NCBI GenBank assembly: GCA_963691835.1
Contig: OY829383.1
Location: forward strand, 4,960,001 to 5,024,000
DNA from: G963691835 sp963691835
GTDB lineage: Bacteria > Pseudomonadota > Alphaproteobacteria > Thalassobaculales > Thalassobaculaceae
Direction of reading: 5' to 3'
Length of the DNA: 64,000 bases
In this document: in pieces, positions 33,697-42,623 of the stretch
How positions within the stretch are numbered: position 1 is the first letter of the stretch
Layout of the letters: each line of letters opens with the position of its first letter
Made by a program: the position numbers and the translations under genes
Notes under the pieces: generated by a model
Seen by the model: the letters and a program-made list of their open reading frames with translations, nothing else
The model's database searches: none
What the model was told of the DNA's origin: nothing

Positions 33697-35766
33697 TTAG
33701 TCTTGGCGGGCGACGGCGTCAGGCGACGCGAGGGCCCGCCGGGCTTTCTGAGGGAGCTTGTCTTGAGCGAGGCCGGCATATCCCGGGTGGCAGCTTGCCC
33801 AGCGCCACGGATGCATCAACACCTGGACCACCGCCCCCGGCTTTGCCCTCCGCAACCCGTCCAAGATCTGTTCCCCGTTCAGGCGGGAGTCGGTCAGGTA
33901 GACGAACGTCTTACGGTCGACGCCATAGGTTTCCGGGTAGTACGCGGCGTGCCGAAGGCCGACATCCGCCATCCGAACCCGGGGCAATGACCGGCGGTAG
34001 CGCCGACCATCCAACAGCACGTCGATATCACCGGAGAAGCCGAGGCGTTCCCGTTGTGGGTCATTGACGAGATGGGACAGCCTGCCGCCTTCCCGGAAGT
34101 CGGCGAAACTGAAGCGGTTGTGCGCGCCGGTGCGCTTTCCGAACGGTGAGCCGTTGGATGCTTCGGACTGAATGGCCAACCCGCCCCCCCTCAGATCGGC
34201 GAGCGCCTTTGCCAGCCATCGGTCCATCCGCAGATCCAGGAAGACGTCCATCATCAACGCATCGGTCTGGTAGCCGATCTCATGACCCATGCTTTGAAGC
34301 GCTTTGAGACGGGGCAGCAGATCCGGGTTGCGGGTGTACTGTCCGGACGTGCTCATCGCTGCCGCAAAGCCGGAGCCGAGATGCACGAAGAAGGTGCTGC
34401 GCACACCATTCGCGGCGGCGAGCGCACCAAGATCCGCAGAACTCAGCATGGAATGGTCGATGTCGTGGCGAACCAGGACATTGACGCGCTTCGGATCCAC
34501 ACCGTTCCGCGCGATCTCGTCAAAAGTTACGGTGCGATAGCGCGAGCCGGACAGCTCTGCAAAGATCCCGGTCGGGTCCATGCCTTTGCAGTTGTAGCTC
34601 GTGGCCTCGGCGATGAAGGGTTTGGTTCCGGAAGCCTCAAGCGGCACCAACTCCATTTCCACAAGGACAGCCGACCGCTCGATCCCCGTCGCTGTGCCGG
34701 AGACCATTCTTGCCTCGCCGGTCAAGACGACGCGTTGCCCAAGATCCCGAATGACGATGGCACCGCGGGCAAATGCACCCGCATCGTAGTAACGGCCAAG
34801 CGAGCCGGACACGCGGCCCTTGCCGATCGAGCGCCCTTGGCCGCCGATCATGTCGCAAGGACGATCACGCCGGGCATGACAGACGATCGCGAAAGCTGGT
34901 GGCCCATTGCCCTCAGCCGCCAGCCCGGAGAGCCGGAAACTGATCTCCAACTCGTCGACTTTCTTCCAACCGCTGCCGGGGCCCGCAAAGATCATCTGAC
35001 CGAGCTTGGCCCGATAGGTACCGTCGGAACCACGCATGGCGAGGCCGACAACGCCCGTACTGGGCATCGAGGCAAAGCGGTCCTTCCACACCGCGGACGG
35101 AGCGACTTGCGTGCCTCCTGCCGTTGGTTTTGCTGGGGCGGAGAGTGCCGGACGCGCCTTCGGAAGCGGCGGCGCGATCTTCAAGACCGCGGCCTCGGCC
35201 TTGCCGGTCGTGGTCTTCTTCGGCTTCTTGGCCTTCGCAGGCTTTGCCCGACTGTCGACAGCGGCAACGGCCTCAATGGCCGGTGCGGCACCGAGATCGG
35301 CGACAACGCCGTCCCGGTCATCGCGCACCGACCAGGGGACGGCCCCGTCCGTGGCAACCAGATCGATCGGCGCCATCCGGCCCGCCTCTTCGATGATGAA
35401 AAGGGTCACCATGGTGATGTCCTTGGCACGGCAGGCGTGACCGATGGCATCGTTTGGTTTGAAACTCCGGTACTCCCGGCTGATCCAGCCTTGAAGGCGT
35501 GGCTCGGTCGCGCCGCGCAGGCGCCGCAGCTCACAACCGTCGGCCGTCGACCGAGCAATCGCCCGCATTCGACCGCCATCCGGCAGATCAACGAGCCACG
35601 TGTTGTTCGCGGCCGAGATCTGACCCTTCAGATCCTCGTGCAAGTGGAACCACTGCTCGAACGTCCGCTCCTTGTTGGACACGAGCCGGTCGATTACCGC
35701 GAGCCACTTGCCTGGACGATACGCCAGCCGGCGGTCGTGACGCGTCTTGGTGTCGACGTGGAACAT
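33697..35766 (-). CDS. Heparinase C-terminal domain fused to a deacetylase-like domain (separated from its N-terminal part by TAG)
   Basis: This 689-residue ORF is in the same frame as the upstream heparinase-like ORF; only the TAG at 35782-35784 and five codons separate them. Residues 1-130 continue the beta-sandwich of heparinase II/III proteins (RHDRRLAYRPGKWLAVIDRL). A Lys/Ala/Pro-rich linker follows (about 170-230), then a domain of unknown type (about 235-400), then a polysaccharide-deacetylase-like domain from about 420: VNVLVRHDIDHSM, GVRSTFFVHL, SMGHEIGYQTDAL and VLMHPWRWASCHPG. An ATG with GGCGGG just before it would allow separate translation. There is no signal peptide on this part alone. 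Likely role: trimming or de-esterifying the polymer, if exported together with the first part. Confidence 0.75.
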   Translation of the reverse strand: MFHVDTKTRHDRRLAYRPGKWLAVIDRLVSNKERTFEQWFHLHEDLKGQISAANNTWLVDLPDGGRMRAIARSTADGCELRRLRGATEPRLQGWISREYRSFKPNDAIGHACRAKDITMVTLFIIEEAGRMAPIDLVATDGAVPWSVRDDRDGVVADLGAAPAIEAVAAVDSRAKPAKAKKPKKTTTGKAEAAVLKIAPPLPKARPALSAPAKPTAGGTQVAPSAVWKDRFASMPSTGVVGLAMRGSDGTYRAKLGQMIFAGPGSGWKKVDELEISFRLSGLAAEGNGPPAFAIVCHARRDRPCDMIGGQGRSIGKGRVSGSLGRYYDAGAFARGAIVIRDLGQRVVLTGEARMVSGTATGIERSAVLVEMELVPLEASGTKPFIAEATSYNCKGMDPTGIFAELSGSRYRTVTFDEIARNGVDPKRVNVLVRHDIDHSMLSSADLGALAAANGVRSTFFVHLGSGFAAAMSTSGQYTRNPDLLPRLKALQSMGHEIGYQTDALMMDVFLDLRMDRWLAKALADLRGGGLAIQSEASNGSPFGKRTGAHNRFSFADFREGGRLSHLVNDPQRERLGFSGDIDVLLDGRRYRRSLPRVRMADVGLRHAAYYPETYGVDRKTFVYLTDSRLNGEQILDGLRRAKPGAVVQVLMHPWRWASCHPGYAGLAQDKLPQKARRALASPDAVARQD

Positions 35767-35781
35767 CCCGCCGTCGATCCG

Positions 35782-37320
35782 CTAGCCCCAAGGCTCCACC
35801 GACGCACTCTCCATCATCGAGCCCACGGCTTCCCGCTTGCTCCGCGCATAGTCCGAGCCGTCGATTTCCACCGTGTTGTGGGCACGGGTGCTCTTCATAT
35901 AGGCACGGCGGGGATTGGTCTCGTCGTAGGCGAACTTGCCCGCATCCACGATGATCGGCATGCCCCGCTCAAACAGCTCAATGGAGAGGTGATCCGGCTG
36001 TTTGTGCGCGTGGCTGTGGTAGGAGCCCATCATGAACAGCATGGAAGCGACCGAGGCGTCGGTGTTCCACATGCTCCGGACCGTGGCGTAGCCGGTCTCG
36101 GGGAAGGTCTTCAGGATGAAGCAGTCTGGATCGTAGGACGTCGGCGAAATGCATGCCTTGGGTGACGTCGCGATCAAGTCTGCCGGCAGCGGCTCTTCAC
36201 GCTGGTCCGTGTCGCCATGGCGGACGACCTGACCGTCCGGAAAGATCAGCCACTTCTTGTTGTCGATCACCCGCTCCAAGAGCGACTTGGTCACCTCAAG
36301 ATCGTCGTACCAGCCGGTTGAGAACAGCCTGTCGAAGACCTTGTGCATGAAGAAGTGGTACTCGGCGGAGTGCTCCATATGCACCGCTTCGGCACCAAAC
36401 TGACCGCGGACAAGGGCCTCCATCTGCTCGGCGATATACCCGTCCGCGTTCTGGCACAGGCGATAGCTGGGCACGGTGCGGCACAACGCAGCGAGACCGT
36501 GGATCTGGAAGGTGCCGTGGTTGCCCGGGTTGATGAAGCTCGGGTCCAGCAGGCGCTCCACATGCAGATGCCCGACAGCCAGGAGCAAAGCCCGCTCATC
36601 ATCGGACAGGTTGAGTTTGCCTTGGTAGGCGCGGTCGATCATGTAGGCCAGCTTCATGGCCCGCTGACCGGCGGCGATGTCGTACCAATTGAACTCGTTG
36701 GGCTGACCCTCGACGAGGCTGAATCGCGTCCAGTCCGCGATCAGATCATAGGCAAGACGGCCCGCGAGCTGATCGCCGGTCTTGTCATGATGAAGCATCA
36801 TCGGCTCCACCATCTTCCAGGCGTTGAGGTTGAACCGCCAGTTCCGGTCGAACTCCCGCCGCTCCCAGGTGAACGGTGTGGTCAGCGGGACCGGCGGGAC
36901 ATCTTCCCGCTTGGGCCCGACGAAACCATTCAGGACCGTGTTGGAGATCGCCTGAACCGGGTTCCGGTACGTGGCTTGATGGAGGTCCTTCAAACGAACC
37001 TCCGTGACCTCGTTCCTGTTCCGCTTGATCGCTTCGTGAACCTTGGCTTCGTCACAGTCTCCTTTTGAGACGGCGACGCGGGCTACGACCGACGCGGCGT
37101 GGATGTTGGGCCAGTCGAGACCCTCCCAATGGTCGCCACTCATGGTCGCCCGGGTTGACCGGACAGCCCGGCCGATAATCTCGCAAGGGCTCGGCAAAAC
37201 CATGGGGATGGCTTCGGTCTGAAGCGGGGTCTTCTTGCCTGCCAAGGCGTCACCGGACATCGAGAGGGCTGCTGTCAGGACCGCAGCGGTGGCTGAAACA
37301 GAGCGAAGGAACCGGCTCAT
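35782..37320 (-). CDS. Heparinase II/III-like polysaccharide lyase, N-terminal part (ends at an in-frame TAG)
   Basis: This 512-residue ORF has a signal peptide (MSRFLRSVSATAAVLTAALS, cleavage near ALA-G). Residues about 60-360 form the alpha/alpha toroid with catalytic-type motifs NPGNHGTFQIHGLAAL and HMEHSAEYHFFMHK; residues about 420-510 begin the central beta domain with SYHSHAHKQPDHLSIELFER and STRAHNTVEIDG. This matches PL12/15/17-type lyases, some of which cleave oligo-alginate. The ORF stops within the beta domain at TAG, which is followed in frame by the rest of the domain in the next ORF. ATGA overlap with the upstream SGNH gene shows operon coupling. As a truncated product it would lack part of its fold. 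Confidence 0.8.
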   Translation of the reverse strand: MSRFLRSVSATAAVLTAALSMSGDALAGKKTPLQTEAIPMVLPSPCEIIGRAVRSTRATMSGDHWEGLDWPNIHAASVVARVAVSKGDCDEAKVHEAIKRNRNEVTEVRLKDLHQATYRNPVQAISNTVLNGFVGPKREDVPPVPLTTPFTWERREFDRNWRFNLNAWKMVEPMMLHHDKTGDQLAGRLAYDLIADWTRFSLVEGQPNEFNWYDIAAGQRAMKLAYMIDRAYQGKLNLSDDERALLLAVGHLHVERLLDPSFINPGNHGTFQIHGLAALCRTVPSYRLCQNADGYIAEQMEALVRGQFGAEAVHMEHSAEYHFFMHKVFDRLFSTGWYDDLEVTKSLLERVIDNKKWLIFPDGQVVRHGDTDQREEPLPADLIATSPKACISPTSYDPDCFILKTFPETGYATVRSMWNTDASVASMLFMMGSYHSHAHKQPDHLSIELFERGMPIIVDAGKFAYDETNPRRAYMKSTRAHNTVEIDGSDYARSKREAVGSMMESASVEPWG

Positions 37321-38489
37321 CGTTGCGTCTCCTCAGTCTTGGAAATCCAAACTCGGCAGCTTTCGCCGACCAGCAGAGTGACCTGCCCCTCAATCACTCG
37401 GGCACCGGGATCACGACGGTTTGTCGGGCAGAAAACCCCGTCCCGGCGCTTGGCGACCGTGCGGTGCAGCTTGTCGTTGTCTGACAGGAAGCGGGCGAGT
37501 TCCGCCGAGATCTGACGCGAGAACGCAGAGCCGAAATGGTAGGCGTCCTTGAAGTTCTCGTTTTTGTCCGTCCAAGCCGAGTAGAAGTCGAAGTCGACCA
37601 CGGGCGCCAGGGCAGCCAGCCGCTTCCGGTAGGAGAAATTGACGCCGGTCCGGCCGAAGTCTTCGATGCGGACCTGCATCTCGAGTGGCGTCGGCGGGAT
37701 GAAGAAGATCAGCGAGATCCCATTCGCTTTCGCGTGGGCTGCGACCCGCTGAAGCTCATCGAAGTAGCTCTCTGCAAACTTGAATGTACGCCAGTCGGAA
37801 CGCGCCGCGATCTCGATTTGGGTCTTCCATTTGCGGGCGCGGGCCGCCGCTCGGGCATCCTGGGCCGCACTGGCGTTCGCCTTCGTCGAGGCCGAGGCGG
37901 CCGACGCCATGATGGTCCCGAGGTTCACGTCGCGAGCGGCCGCGATCCAACGATCGATCGGGGCGGGCACGGAGGCTTCCAGGACGTCGAGTGCCACGGA
38001 AAAGACGTCCATGCTGGAGTAGTAGCGCCAAGGGTCGTCGATCCAGACCCGCGCCTCCAACACCTGGTTCTTGCCACGCTTGTAGCGCTCGCTGAACATC
38101 CGCAGCGGCACGCCGATAACCGCGCCTTTGAGCGCGCCTGTTGCTGCCGCATCCCAATAGGCCGAAAGCGCTTCAGGCATCGTGCCGCCGCCGAAGGCGT
38201 AGTTGTAGACGCCAGGTAGCCGGACGCTGGTGAAGTACTTCTCTCTAAGGGCACGGGCCCGGCTGTCACCGAGGATGACAAAGGGCTCGCGGCTGCGCAG
38301 ATATCGGGCGGTCTTATAGAGCTGAGCGTGGCGGTCGACAGCCACCCGCTCTTTGTGGAGGCCCAGACTGAAGGTCTGATCTCGGTCGATCGGATCGATG
38401 GCGACATTGCCGAGGATCGGCAACGTCCCAATTGCCAAAATGCAAAACACAATGACGGCGTACACTCGCAATTTCGCAGGATGTCGCAT
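37317..38489 (-). CDS. AlgJ/AlgX-like SGNH acetyltransferase, copy 1
   Basis: A 390-residue protein with an N-terminal membrane anchor (residues about 8-30) and an SGNH-like catalytic domain: FVILGDSRARAL with candidate nucleophile Ser76, YNYAFGGGTMPEAL, FFIPPTPLEMQ and the C-terminal Asp/His motif FKDAYHFG. It is clearly paralogous to the protein at 48297-49613 over the full length. Such periplasmic proteins pass acetyl groups, supplied by AlgI, to mannuronate residues. The start at 38489 has GGAGGG about 10 nt upstream; ORF extension to 38750 covers the terminator and promoter. Its transcript continues into the heparinase, deacetylase and NtrC genes. Confidence 0.85.
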   Translation of the reverse strand: MRHPAKLRVYAVIVFCILAIGTLPILGNVAIDPIDRDQTFSLGLHKERVAVDRHAQLYKTARYLRSREPFVILGDSRARALREKYFTSVRLPGVYNYAFGGGTMPEALSAYWDAAATGALKGAVIGVPLRMFSERYKRGKNQVLEARVWIDDPWRYYSSMDVFSVALDVLEASVPAPIDRWIAAARDVNLGTIMASAASASTKANASAAQDARAAARARKWKTQIEIAARSDWRTFKFAESYFDELQRVAAHAKANGISLIFFIPPTPLEMQVRIEDFGRTGVNFSYRKRLAALAPVVDFDFYSAWTDKNENFKDAYHFGSAFSRQISAELARFLSDNDKLHRTVAKRRDGVFCPTNRRDPGARVIEGQVTLLVGESCRVWISKTEETQR

Positions 38490-38524
38490 GTTTGGAGCCC
38501 TCCAAGCGTCTTTCGACGTCTGTA

Positions 38525-38542
38525 GGGCCATTTCCGTGCCAA
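38525..38542 (-). promoter_or_regulatory. Sigma54-type promoter for the SGNH-heparinase-deacetylase-ntrC operon
   Basis: Minus strand TTGGCACGGAAATGGC: perfect TTGGCAC -24 part, GC at 38528-38527, GG-N10-GC. It lies 38 nt before the SGNH start and just downstream of a terminator. Palindrome-like sequence is weaker here; TCGCAATTTCGCA occurs at 38466-38478, inside the start of the gene. Confidence 0.72.
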
Positions 38543-38587
38543 GTTGACTTGCGAGTTCAGCGTTCCTTGGCGGGTCCACAAACATAA

Positions 38588-38615
38588 AAGAGGGCCCCGT
38601 TTCCGGGGCCCTCTT
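38588..38615 (-). terminator. Rho-independent terminator after the RTX-small protein unit
   Basis: A perfect 12-bp stem, AAGAGGGCCCCG / CGGGGCCCTCTT, with a 4-nt loop. On the minus strand it is followed by TTATGTTTG. It begins 73 bp past the stop of the small secreted protein gene. Confidence 0.88.
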
Positions 38616-38688
38616 CTCATCCTTGCGCCGATGTGAGGGATGGTGAGGAGGAGGTTCGGCGCAAAGACAATCCTGGTGGGAGCGGCTG

Positions 38689-39075
38689 TCAGCTTTCCCG
38701 TGTGAGTGTGAGCGAACACCACTTACGGCCCCGCTCACCTTGGGCATCAAAGCGGTTCTCTTGGAACCGGCCCTTCATCCAAAAGGTCTTCTCACGATCC
38801 CAGTGGTAGCGGCCGTGCAGCATGACCTCACCGGTATCGTCGATCGTTCCGGCGAGGGTCTCGTAGCCATCTTCTCCCGGAGTTCCGCGCTCCCACGTCA
38901 TCTCACGGCCGGAGATCTCGAAGCGGCGCTCGGATTCAAACCGGTCGCCACCGCGCTCACACACGATCAACCCGGCCCACTGACCCGACCCATCAAGTGC
39001 GTGCGCACCTGAGAGTGGGAGGGGGGTGGCCAGCAGCAGAACAACGGCGGCCCCCAGTCGCATGATGTTGTTCAT
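38689..39075 (-). CDS. Small secreted protein, copy 1 (related to 46318-46725)
   Basis: A 128-residue protein with a signal peptide (MNNIMRLGAAVVLLLATPLP, cleavage near AHA-LDG). The mature part (about 100 residues) contains LDGSGQWAGLIVCERGG, GTIDDTGEVMLHGRYHWDRE and FWMKGRF, and a final CSL; the same order is seen in the protein at 46318-46725 (LDGAWIGTLRC, GLVDPDGEIMIYGRYRWKVE, VWMKGRI, RCSL). Two conserved Cys may form a disulfide. It follows the RTX gene by 19 bp and ends before a strong terminator. Family unknown; a periplasmic or extracellular role in polymer handling is inferred from location. Start at 39075 is chosen for the signal peptide. Confidence 0.8.
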   Translation of the reverse strand: MNNIMRLGAAVVLLLATPLPLSGAHALDGSGQWAGLIVCERGGDRFESERRFEISGREMTWERGTPGEDGYETLAGTIDDTGEVMLHGRYHWDREKTFWMKGRFQENRFDAQGERGRKWCSLTLTRES

Positions 39076-39094
39076 CGCCGACCGCTCCCCAGCG

Positions 39095-42000
39095 TTAGAT
39101 GAGGTACTCGACGGGATCCGGGTCGGACCCGCCAATCAGACCGACAGAGTCGCCATCGTCATCGCCGGATCCACTATCCCCGCTGTCTTCAGCGTAGCTG
39201 GCGTCGACAGCTCCATCGTCGTTGGAGCCCTCATCCGCGTCGCCATCAGAGGTTTCGTCCTCATCGTCGGAGTCCGCGTCCTCTTCGTCGTCAGAGTCTC
39301 CGTCCTCGTCATCGTCGGAGTCCGCGTCCTCTTCGTCGGCGGAGTCTCCCTCCTCTTCATCGTCGGAGTCCGCGTCCTCTTCGTCATCAGAGTCCCCGTC
39401 CTCTTCGTCATCAGAGTCCCCGTCCTCGTCATCGTCGGAGTCCGCGTCCTCTTCGTCATCAGAGTCCCCGTCCTCGTCATCGTCGGAGTCCGCGTCCTCT
39501 TCGTCATCAGAGTCCCCGTCCTCCTCATCGCCAGAGACGTCGTCCCCGCCTGTCGAGCCGACCAGGGAGTCTTCATCATCCTCCCCGTCGCCGTCCTCTT
39601 CCTCATCGAGAAAGATCTCTTCCAGCAGACCGATGAAGTCGTCAGCCGAGAGGTTGTCCGTGGAGAAATCCTCAAGCGTGAAGGAGTCGCCCTCCTCTCC
39701 GCCAGCGCCGGAGAAGTCGATGACGAGGTTGTCACCACTTTCCTGGAGGCTGCCGCTGATCACCGACCAGTACGTTTCGAAGGCGGTCACGTCGATCAGA
39801 TCGTAGCCGTCTTCAAAGCCGATGATGAAGTCGGCCCCGCCATCCACTTCAGCGATGTAGATGTCAACGTCGCCATCAGGGCGGCCGACCTTGCCGCCGC
39901 AGAAGGTGTCGTCGCCCGCTCCCCCTTCGAAGGTGTCGGCACCATCGCCGCCGTCGAGATGGTCAGCACCATCGCCGCCACTCAGAGCGTCGTCACCCCA
40001 GCTGCCGCGCAAGGTGTCGTTGTCGGCACCGCCGTCGAGCGTGTCGTCCTGTTTTCCGCCGTCGAGATGGTCGTCGCCATCGCCGCCGGACAGAACGTCA
40101 TTGCCTTCTTCGCCGTAGACCTTGTCGTCACCGGATCCGCCATCAGCGACATCGTCGTCGCGACCACCGTAGATCCGGTCCGCATCGGCCCCTCCGGAGA
40201 GGGTATCGTTTCCGCGGTCGCCGGAGATGGTGTCTTTGCCCGAACCACCGTCGACGCTATCCGCATCGCGCCCGGCGTAGATCGAGTCATGACCGTCGCC
40301 ACCGGAGAGCGTGTCAGCACCAAAGCTGTCGCTGATGGTGTCGTTGCCCGAGCCTGCATCGACAAAGTCGTCGTCCTTGCCGGAGTCGATCTCGTCATTA
40401 CCACTGCCAGCCGAGATGACGTCGTTTCCGAAGTCGCCAGAGATGGTGTCGTTGTGATCGCCGGCCCGGATCGTGTCGTCGCCCTTGCCGCCGTTCAGGA
40501 GATCCGGGTGGCTGCCGCCATCCAGAACATCATCCCCCTCACCGCCGCTCAGCGTGTCCTGCTGATCACCGCCGTTGAGCGTGTCATCGCCCGAGCCGCC
40601 GAAGAGCTGGTCGTCATGAGTGCCACCGTCCAGTGAGTCGTCGCCGGTGGACCCGGACAGGGTGTCCGCCTGCTCGCCGCCAATCAGGGTGTCGTCGCCC
40701 GAGCCGCCGAACAGATGGTCGTCGTGTTTGCCGCCGTCGAGGTAATCGTCGCCAGCACCGCCATCCAGACTGTCATTGTCATGGTTACCGAAAATGGTGT
40801 CGTCGCCATTCTCGCCGGAGATGGTGTCGTCACCCTTGTTTCCGTTTGCAACATCGTCGCCGCTGCCACCCTTGACGTCATCGTCGCCAAGACCGCCGGA
40901 AAGCAGGTCGTTGTCGGTGTTGCCGAACAGTGTGTCGTCGCCGGAGCCCCCCTTCAGGGTGTCCGCACCGGAGCCGCCATGAAGCTCGTCTTCGTCGTTC
41001 TCACCCAAGAGGACGTCATCGCCGTCATACCCGATGAGCGTGTCGTCACCGGTGCCGCCAACGAGCGTGTCGTCGCTGGATACGAGTTTGTACTCCTTCA
41101 GCTTGTCGTAGTCGTCACTGGTGGTGATGTCGAATTCCTGACCATTGACGCTTGCCGTCCAATGGATGGTGTCGTCGAGGTCGAGGCCCAAGGCATCCTG
41201 GTCAACCGAGATCCGAACCTCACCGTCCGGATCGACCTTAAGGGTACCGTCGACAACCGTCTCGTTGATCACCTCGCCGTCGGACAGTGTCTGGACCGTG
41301 AAGGTCGTCGTGCTCCCATCCGTCACCACAACCAGGCGCGTATCCCAATCGGATTCCGCATCGTCAGATGAACGGGCGGTCTGATCTTTGTCGATGGAGA
41401 CTTCAAGGGAGACGCTAGACGTGCCGGGGTCGTTGAAGACCCGGCCGAAGCCGTCCTCATCGTAAACCTGGAAGCGTGCTGCGAACGTCGTGGAGTCGTT
41501 GGTCACTCCGGCATAGGACAGGTCAAAGCCCGGATCGTCGGCCTCGGAGACCACGTCGCCTTGCGCATCATTCGTGCGGACGACGTTTCCGTCGATTACC
41601 GTCGCATTTGCATTGCCGTAGGGACCGTGGGCGTTGAGCACCTCGGCGTTGGCGGAGCCGATGTCGACCGTGAAGACACTGTCGTCGAAGTCCTTGTCGC
41701 CGCCGTTGAACAGGTCTTCAAACCCGATGGTCAGCGTGCCTTCATCGATGTCGACATTACCGACGGTATGGATCAGGCCGACGGAGCCATCGCTCTGAAC
41801 CACGTGCCCATCCGCGTTGAGGCCAATGTGCTCGCCATGACCGGCCGTGTGATAGGTGTGGTAGCGAACAGTCGTTTCGGTACCATCAGTCCCGACATGA
41901 ACCAGTTCGGGGTGGGCGCTCTCGAGTGTCGCCGTTCCGTCCGTCTCCCGGTCCCGGAACTCGTAGGTTCCCTCACCCATCCGGCTGTAGTTGTTATAAC

Positions 42001-42472
42001 TGAAGCCGTTGGAGACGATGAAGAAACCGACCTGATCGCCAGCGTCCAACTCCAGCGGATGCTCGGTCACACCGGGTTGGAGGTTACCGCCACTGCCTTG
42101 GTTCGACGCGTTCTCCCAGATGATCTGGACGTCCGTGATCTCTTTGGTCTCCGTGTCGACCTTGTAGACGCCAAAAGAGTTCCGGTAGCCCGCCGTTTCG
42201 CCCTCGAAGATCACCCTGCCGCTGTAGCTTTCAGAGATCGAGATCGTCTCAAAAATGCCAAGGCCGGATCCGCCACTGCCGTGCAACTCGTCGGCGCCGC
42301 TTCCGCCGTTCAGCGAGTCGTCGCCGCGGCCTCCGAAGATCTGGTCGTTACCTCCGTTACCGCGGAGCGTGTCATTACCCGAGTATCCATCGATGACTTC
42401 GGATCTTGTCGAGCCGGACAGATGGTCGGCTGCGTTCGTTCCCGTTACGGGAGCAATGGGGGCGGTGGGCAT
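39095..42472 (-). CDS. Large RTX calcium-binding protein with DUF4114-like domain and highly acidic tail
   Basis: A 1125-residue protein. Residues about 15-65 hold a first RTX block (GGNDQIFGGRGDDSLNGGSG). Then comes a DUF4114-like domain around residues 70-280 (DVQIIWENASNQGSGG; DAGDQVGFFIVSNGFSYN; GFEDLFNGGDKDFDD), a second beta-rich domain to about 460, more than 40 RTX nonapeptides (GGxGxDxLx), and a C-terminal ~170-residue Asp/Glu/Ser tail made of 8-residue repeats. RTX proteins leave the cell by type I secretion and fold on calcium. There is no N-terminal signal peptide. No epimerase A-module (as in AlgE1-7) was seen. GAGGAG precedes the ATG at 42472. It has its own sigma54-type promoter. 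Confidence 0.88.
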   Translation of the reverse strand: MPTAPIAPVTGTNAADHLSGSTRSEVIDGYSGNDTLRGNGGNDQIFGGRGDDSLNGGSGADELHGSGGSGLGIFETISISESYSGRVIFEGETAGYRNSFGVYKVDTETKEITDVQIIWENASNQGSGGNLQPGVTEHPLELDAGDQVGFFIVSNGFSYNNYSRMGEGTYEFRDRETDGTATLESAHPELVHVGTDGTETTVRYHTYHTAGHGEHIGLNADGHVVQSDGSVGLIHTVGNVDIDEGTLTIGFEDLFNGGDKDFDDSVFTVDIGSANAEVLNAHGPYGNANATVIDGNVVRTNDAQGDVVSEADDPGFDLSYAGVTNDSTTFAARFQVYDEDGFGRVFNDPGTSSVSLEVSIDKDQTARSSDDAESDWDTRLVVVTDGSTTTFTVQTLSDGEVINETVVDGTLKVDPDGEVRISVDQDALGLDLDDTIHWTASVNGQEFDITTSDDYDKLKEYKLVSSDDTLVGGTGDDTLIGYDGDDVLLGENDEDELHGGSGADTLKGGSGDDTLFGNTDNDLLSGGLGDDDVKGGSGDDVANGNKGDDTISGENGDDTIFGNHDNDSLDGGAGDDYLDGGKHDDHLFGGSGDDTLIGGEQADTLSGSTGDDSLDGGTHDDQLFGGSGDDTLNGGDQQDTLSGGEGDDVLDGGSHPDLLNGGKGDDTIRAGDHNDTISGDFGNDVISAGSGNDEIDSGKDDDFVDAGSGNDTISDSFGADTLSGGDGHDSIYAGRDADSVDGGSGKDTISGDRGNDTLSGGADADRIYGGRDDDVADGGSGDDKVYGEEGNDVLSGGDGDDHLDGGKQDDTLDGGADNDTLRGSWGDDALSGGDGADHLDGGDGADTFEGGAGDDTFCGGKVGRPDGDVDIYIAEVDGGADFIIGFEDGYDLIDVTAFETYWSVISGSLQESGDNLVIDFSGAGGEEGDSFTLEDFSTDNLSADDFIGLLEEIFLDEEEDGDGEDDEDSLVGSTGGDDVSGDEEDGDSDDEEDADSDDDEDGDSDDEEDADSDDDEDGDSDDEEDGDSDDEEDADSDDEEEGDSADEEDADSDDDEDGDSDDEEDADSDDEDETSDGDADEGSNDDGAVDASYAEDSGDSGSGDDDGDSVGLIGGSDPDPVEYLI
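39258..39518. repeat. Tandem 24-bp repeats coding for the acidic tail
   Basis: Eleven contiguous units of 24 bp (the first 21 bp) read TCCTCGTCATCGTCGGAGTC or TCCTCTTCGTCATCAGAGTC plus CCGCG/CCCG endings, largely alternating as a 48-bp higher-order unit. They encode the 8-mer (D/E)DSDDEED-type acidic repeats on the minus strand. Such near-identical units are prone to copy-number change. Confidence 0.88.
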
Positions 42473-42545
42473 AGCAGCAACTCCTCGTTGGCTTTCAGCA
42501 CGTCGATTGCGAGGACGCGGGCATTCCCCGCGCAGTGCCCTGCTC

Positions 42546-42562
42546 CGCATGCCACATGCCAA
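42546..42562 (-). promoter_or_regulatory. Sigma54-type promoter for the RTX gene
   Basis: Minus strand TTGGCATGTGGCATGC, GG-N10-GC (GG at 42560-42559, GC at 42548-42547), 75 nt before the RTX ATG. No clear activator palindrome was seen upstream of it; the divergent algL start is at 42624. Confidence 0.68.
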
Positions 42563-42623
42563 CTGGGTGCAGCGGGTGGAAAAGAGAAAAAATGCTTAAA
42601 AACAATAGACTAGAGAGAGTTCG

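Noticed and set aside
4776..35784. Genome-wide reassignment of TAG (amber) to an amino acid, suggested by two in-frame TAG codons
   Set aside because: TAG ends moaE, uvrC, alg44 and ppa at the correct family lengths, so TAG is a normal stop; the two cases are treated as separate nonsense codons.
34282..36165. A 627-codon plus-strand ORF across the heparinase/deacetylase region
   Set aside because: Antisense shadow with His/Arg-rich composition; the minus-strand frames carry recognisable domains.
39258..39518. CRISPR-like array (24-bp repeats)
   Set aside because: Units are contiguous without spacers, stay in frame and encode the acidic tail of the RTX protein.
39026..40636. A 536-codon plus-strand ORF antisense to the RTX gene (Val/Ile-rich repeats)
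   Set aside because: Its repetitiveness is the mirror image of the RTX and acidic repeats; no ribosome-binding site or family feature.
42488..42512. A sigma54-like TTGGC...GATTGC sequence before algL on the plus strand
   Set aside because: Spacing between GG and GC is 17, not 10, and it lies too close to the RTX start; not counted as a promoter.
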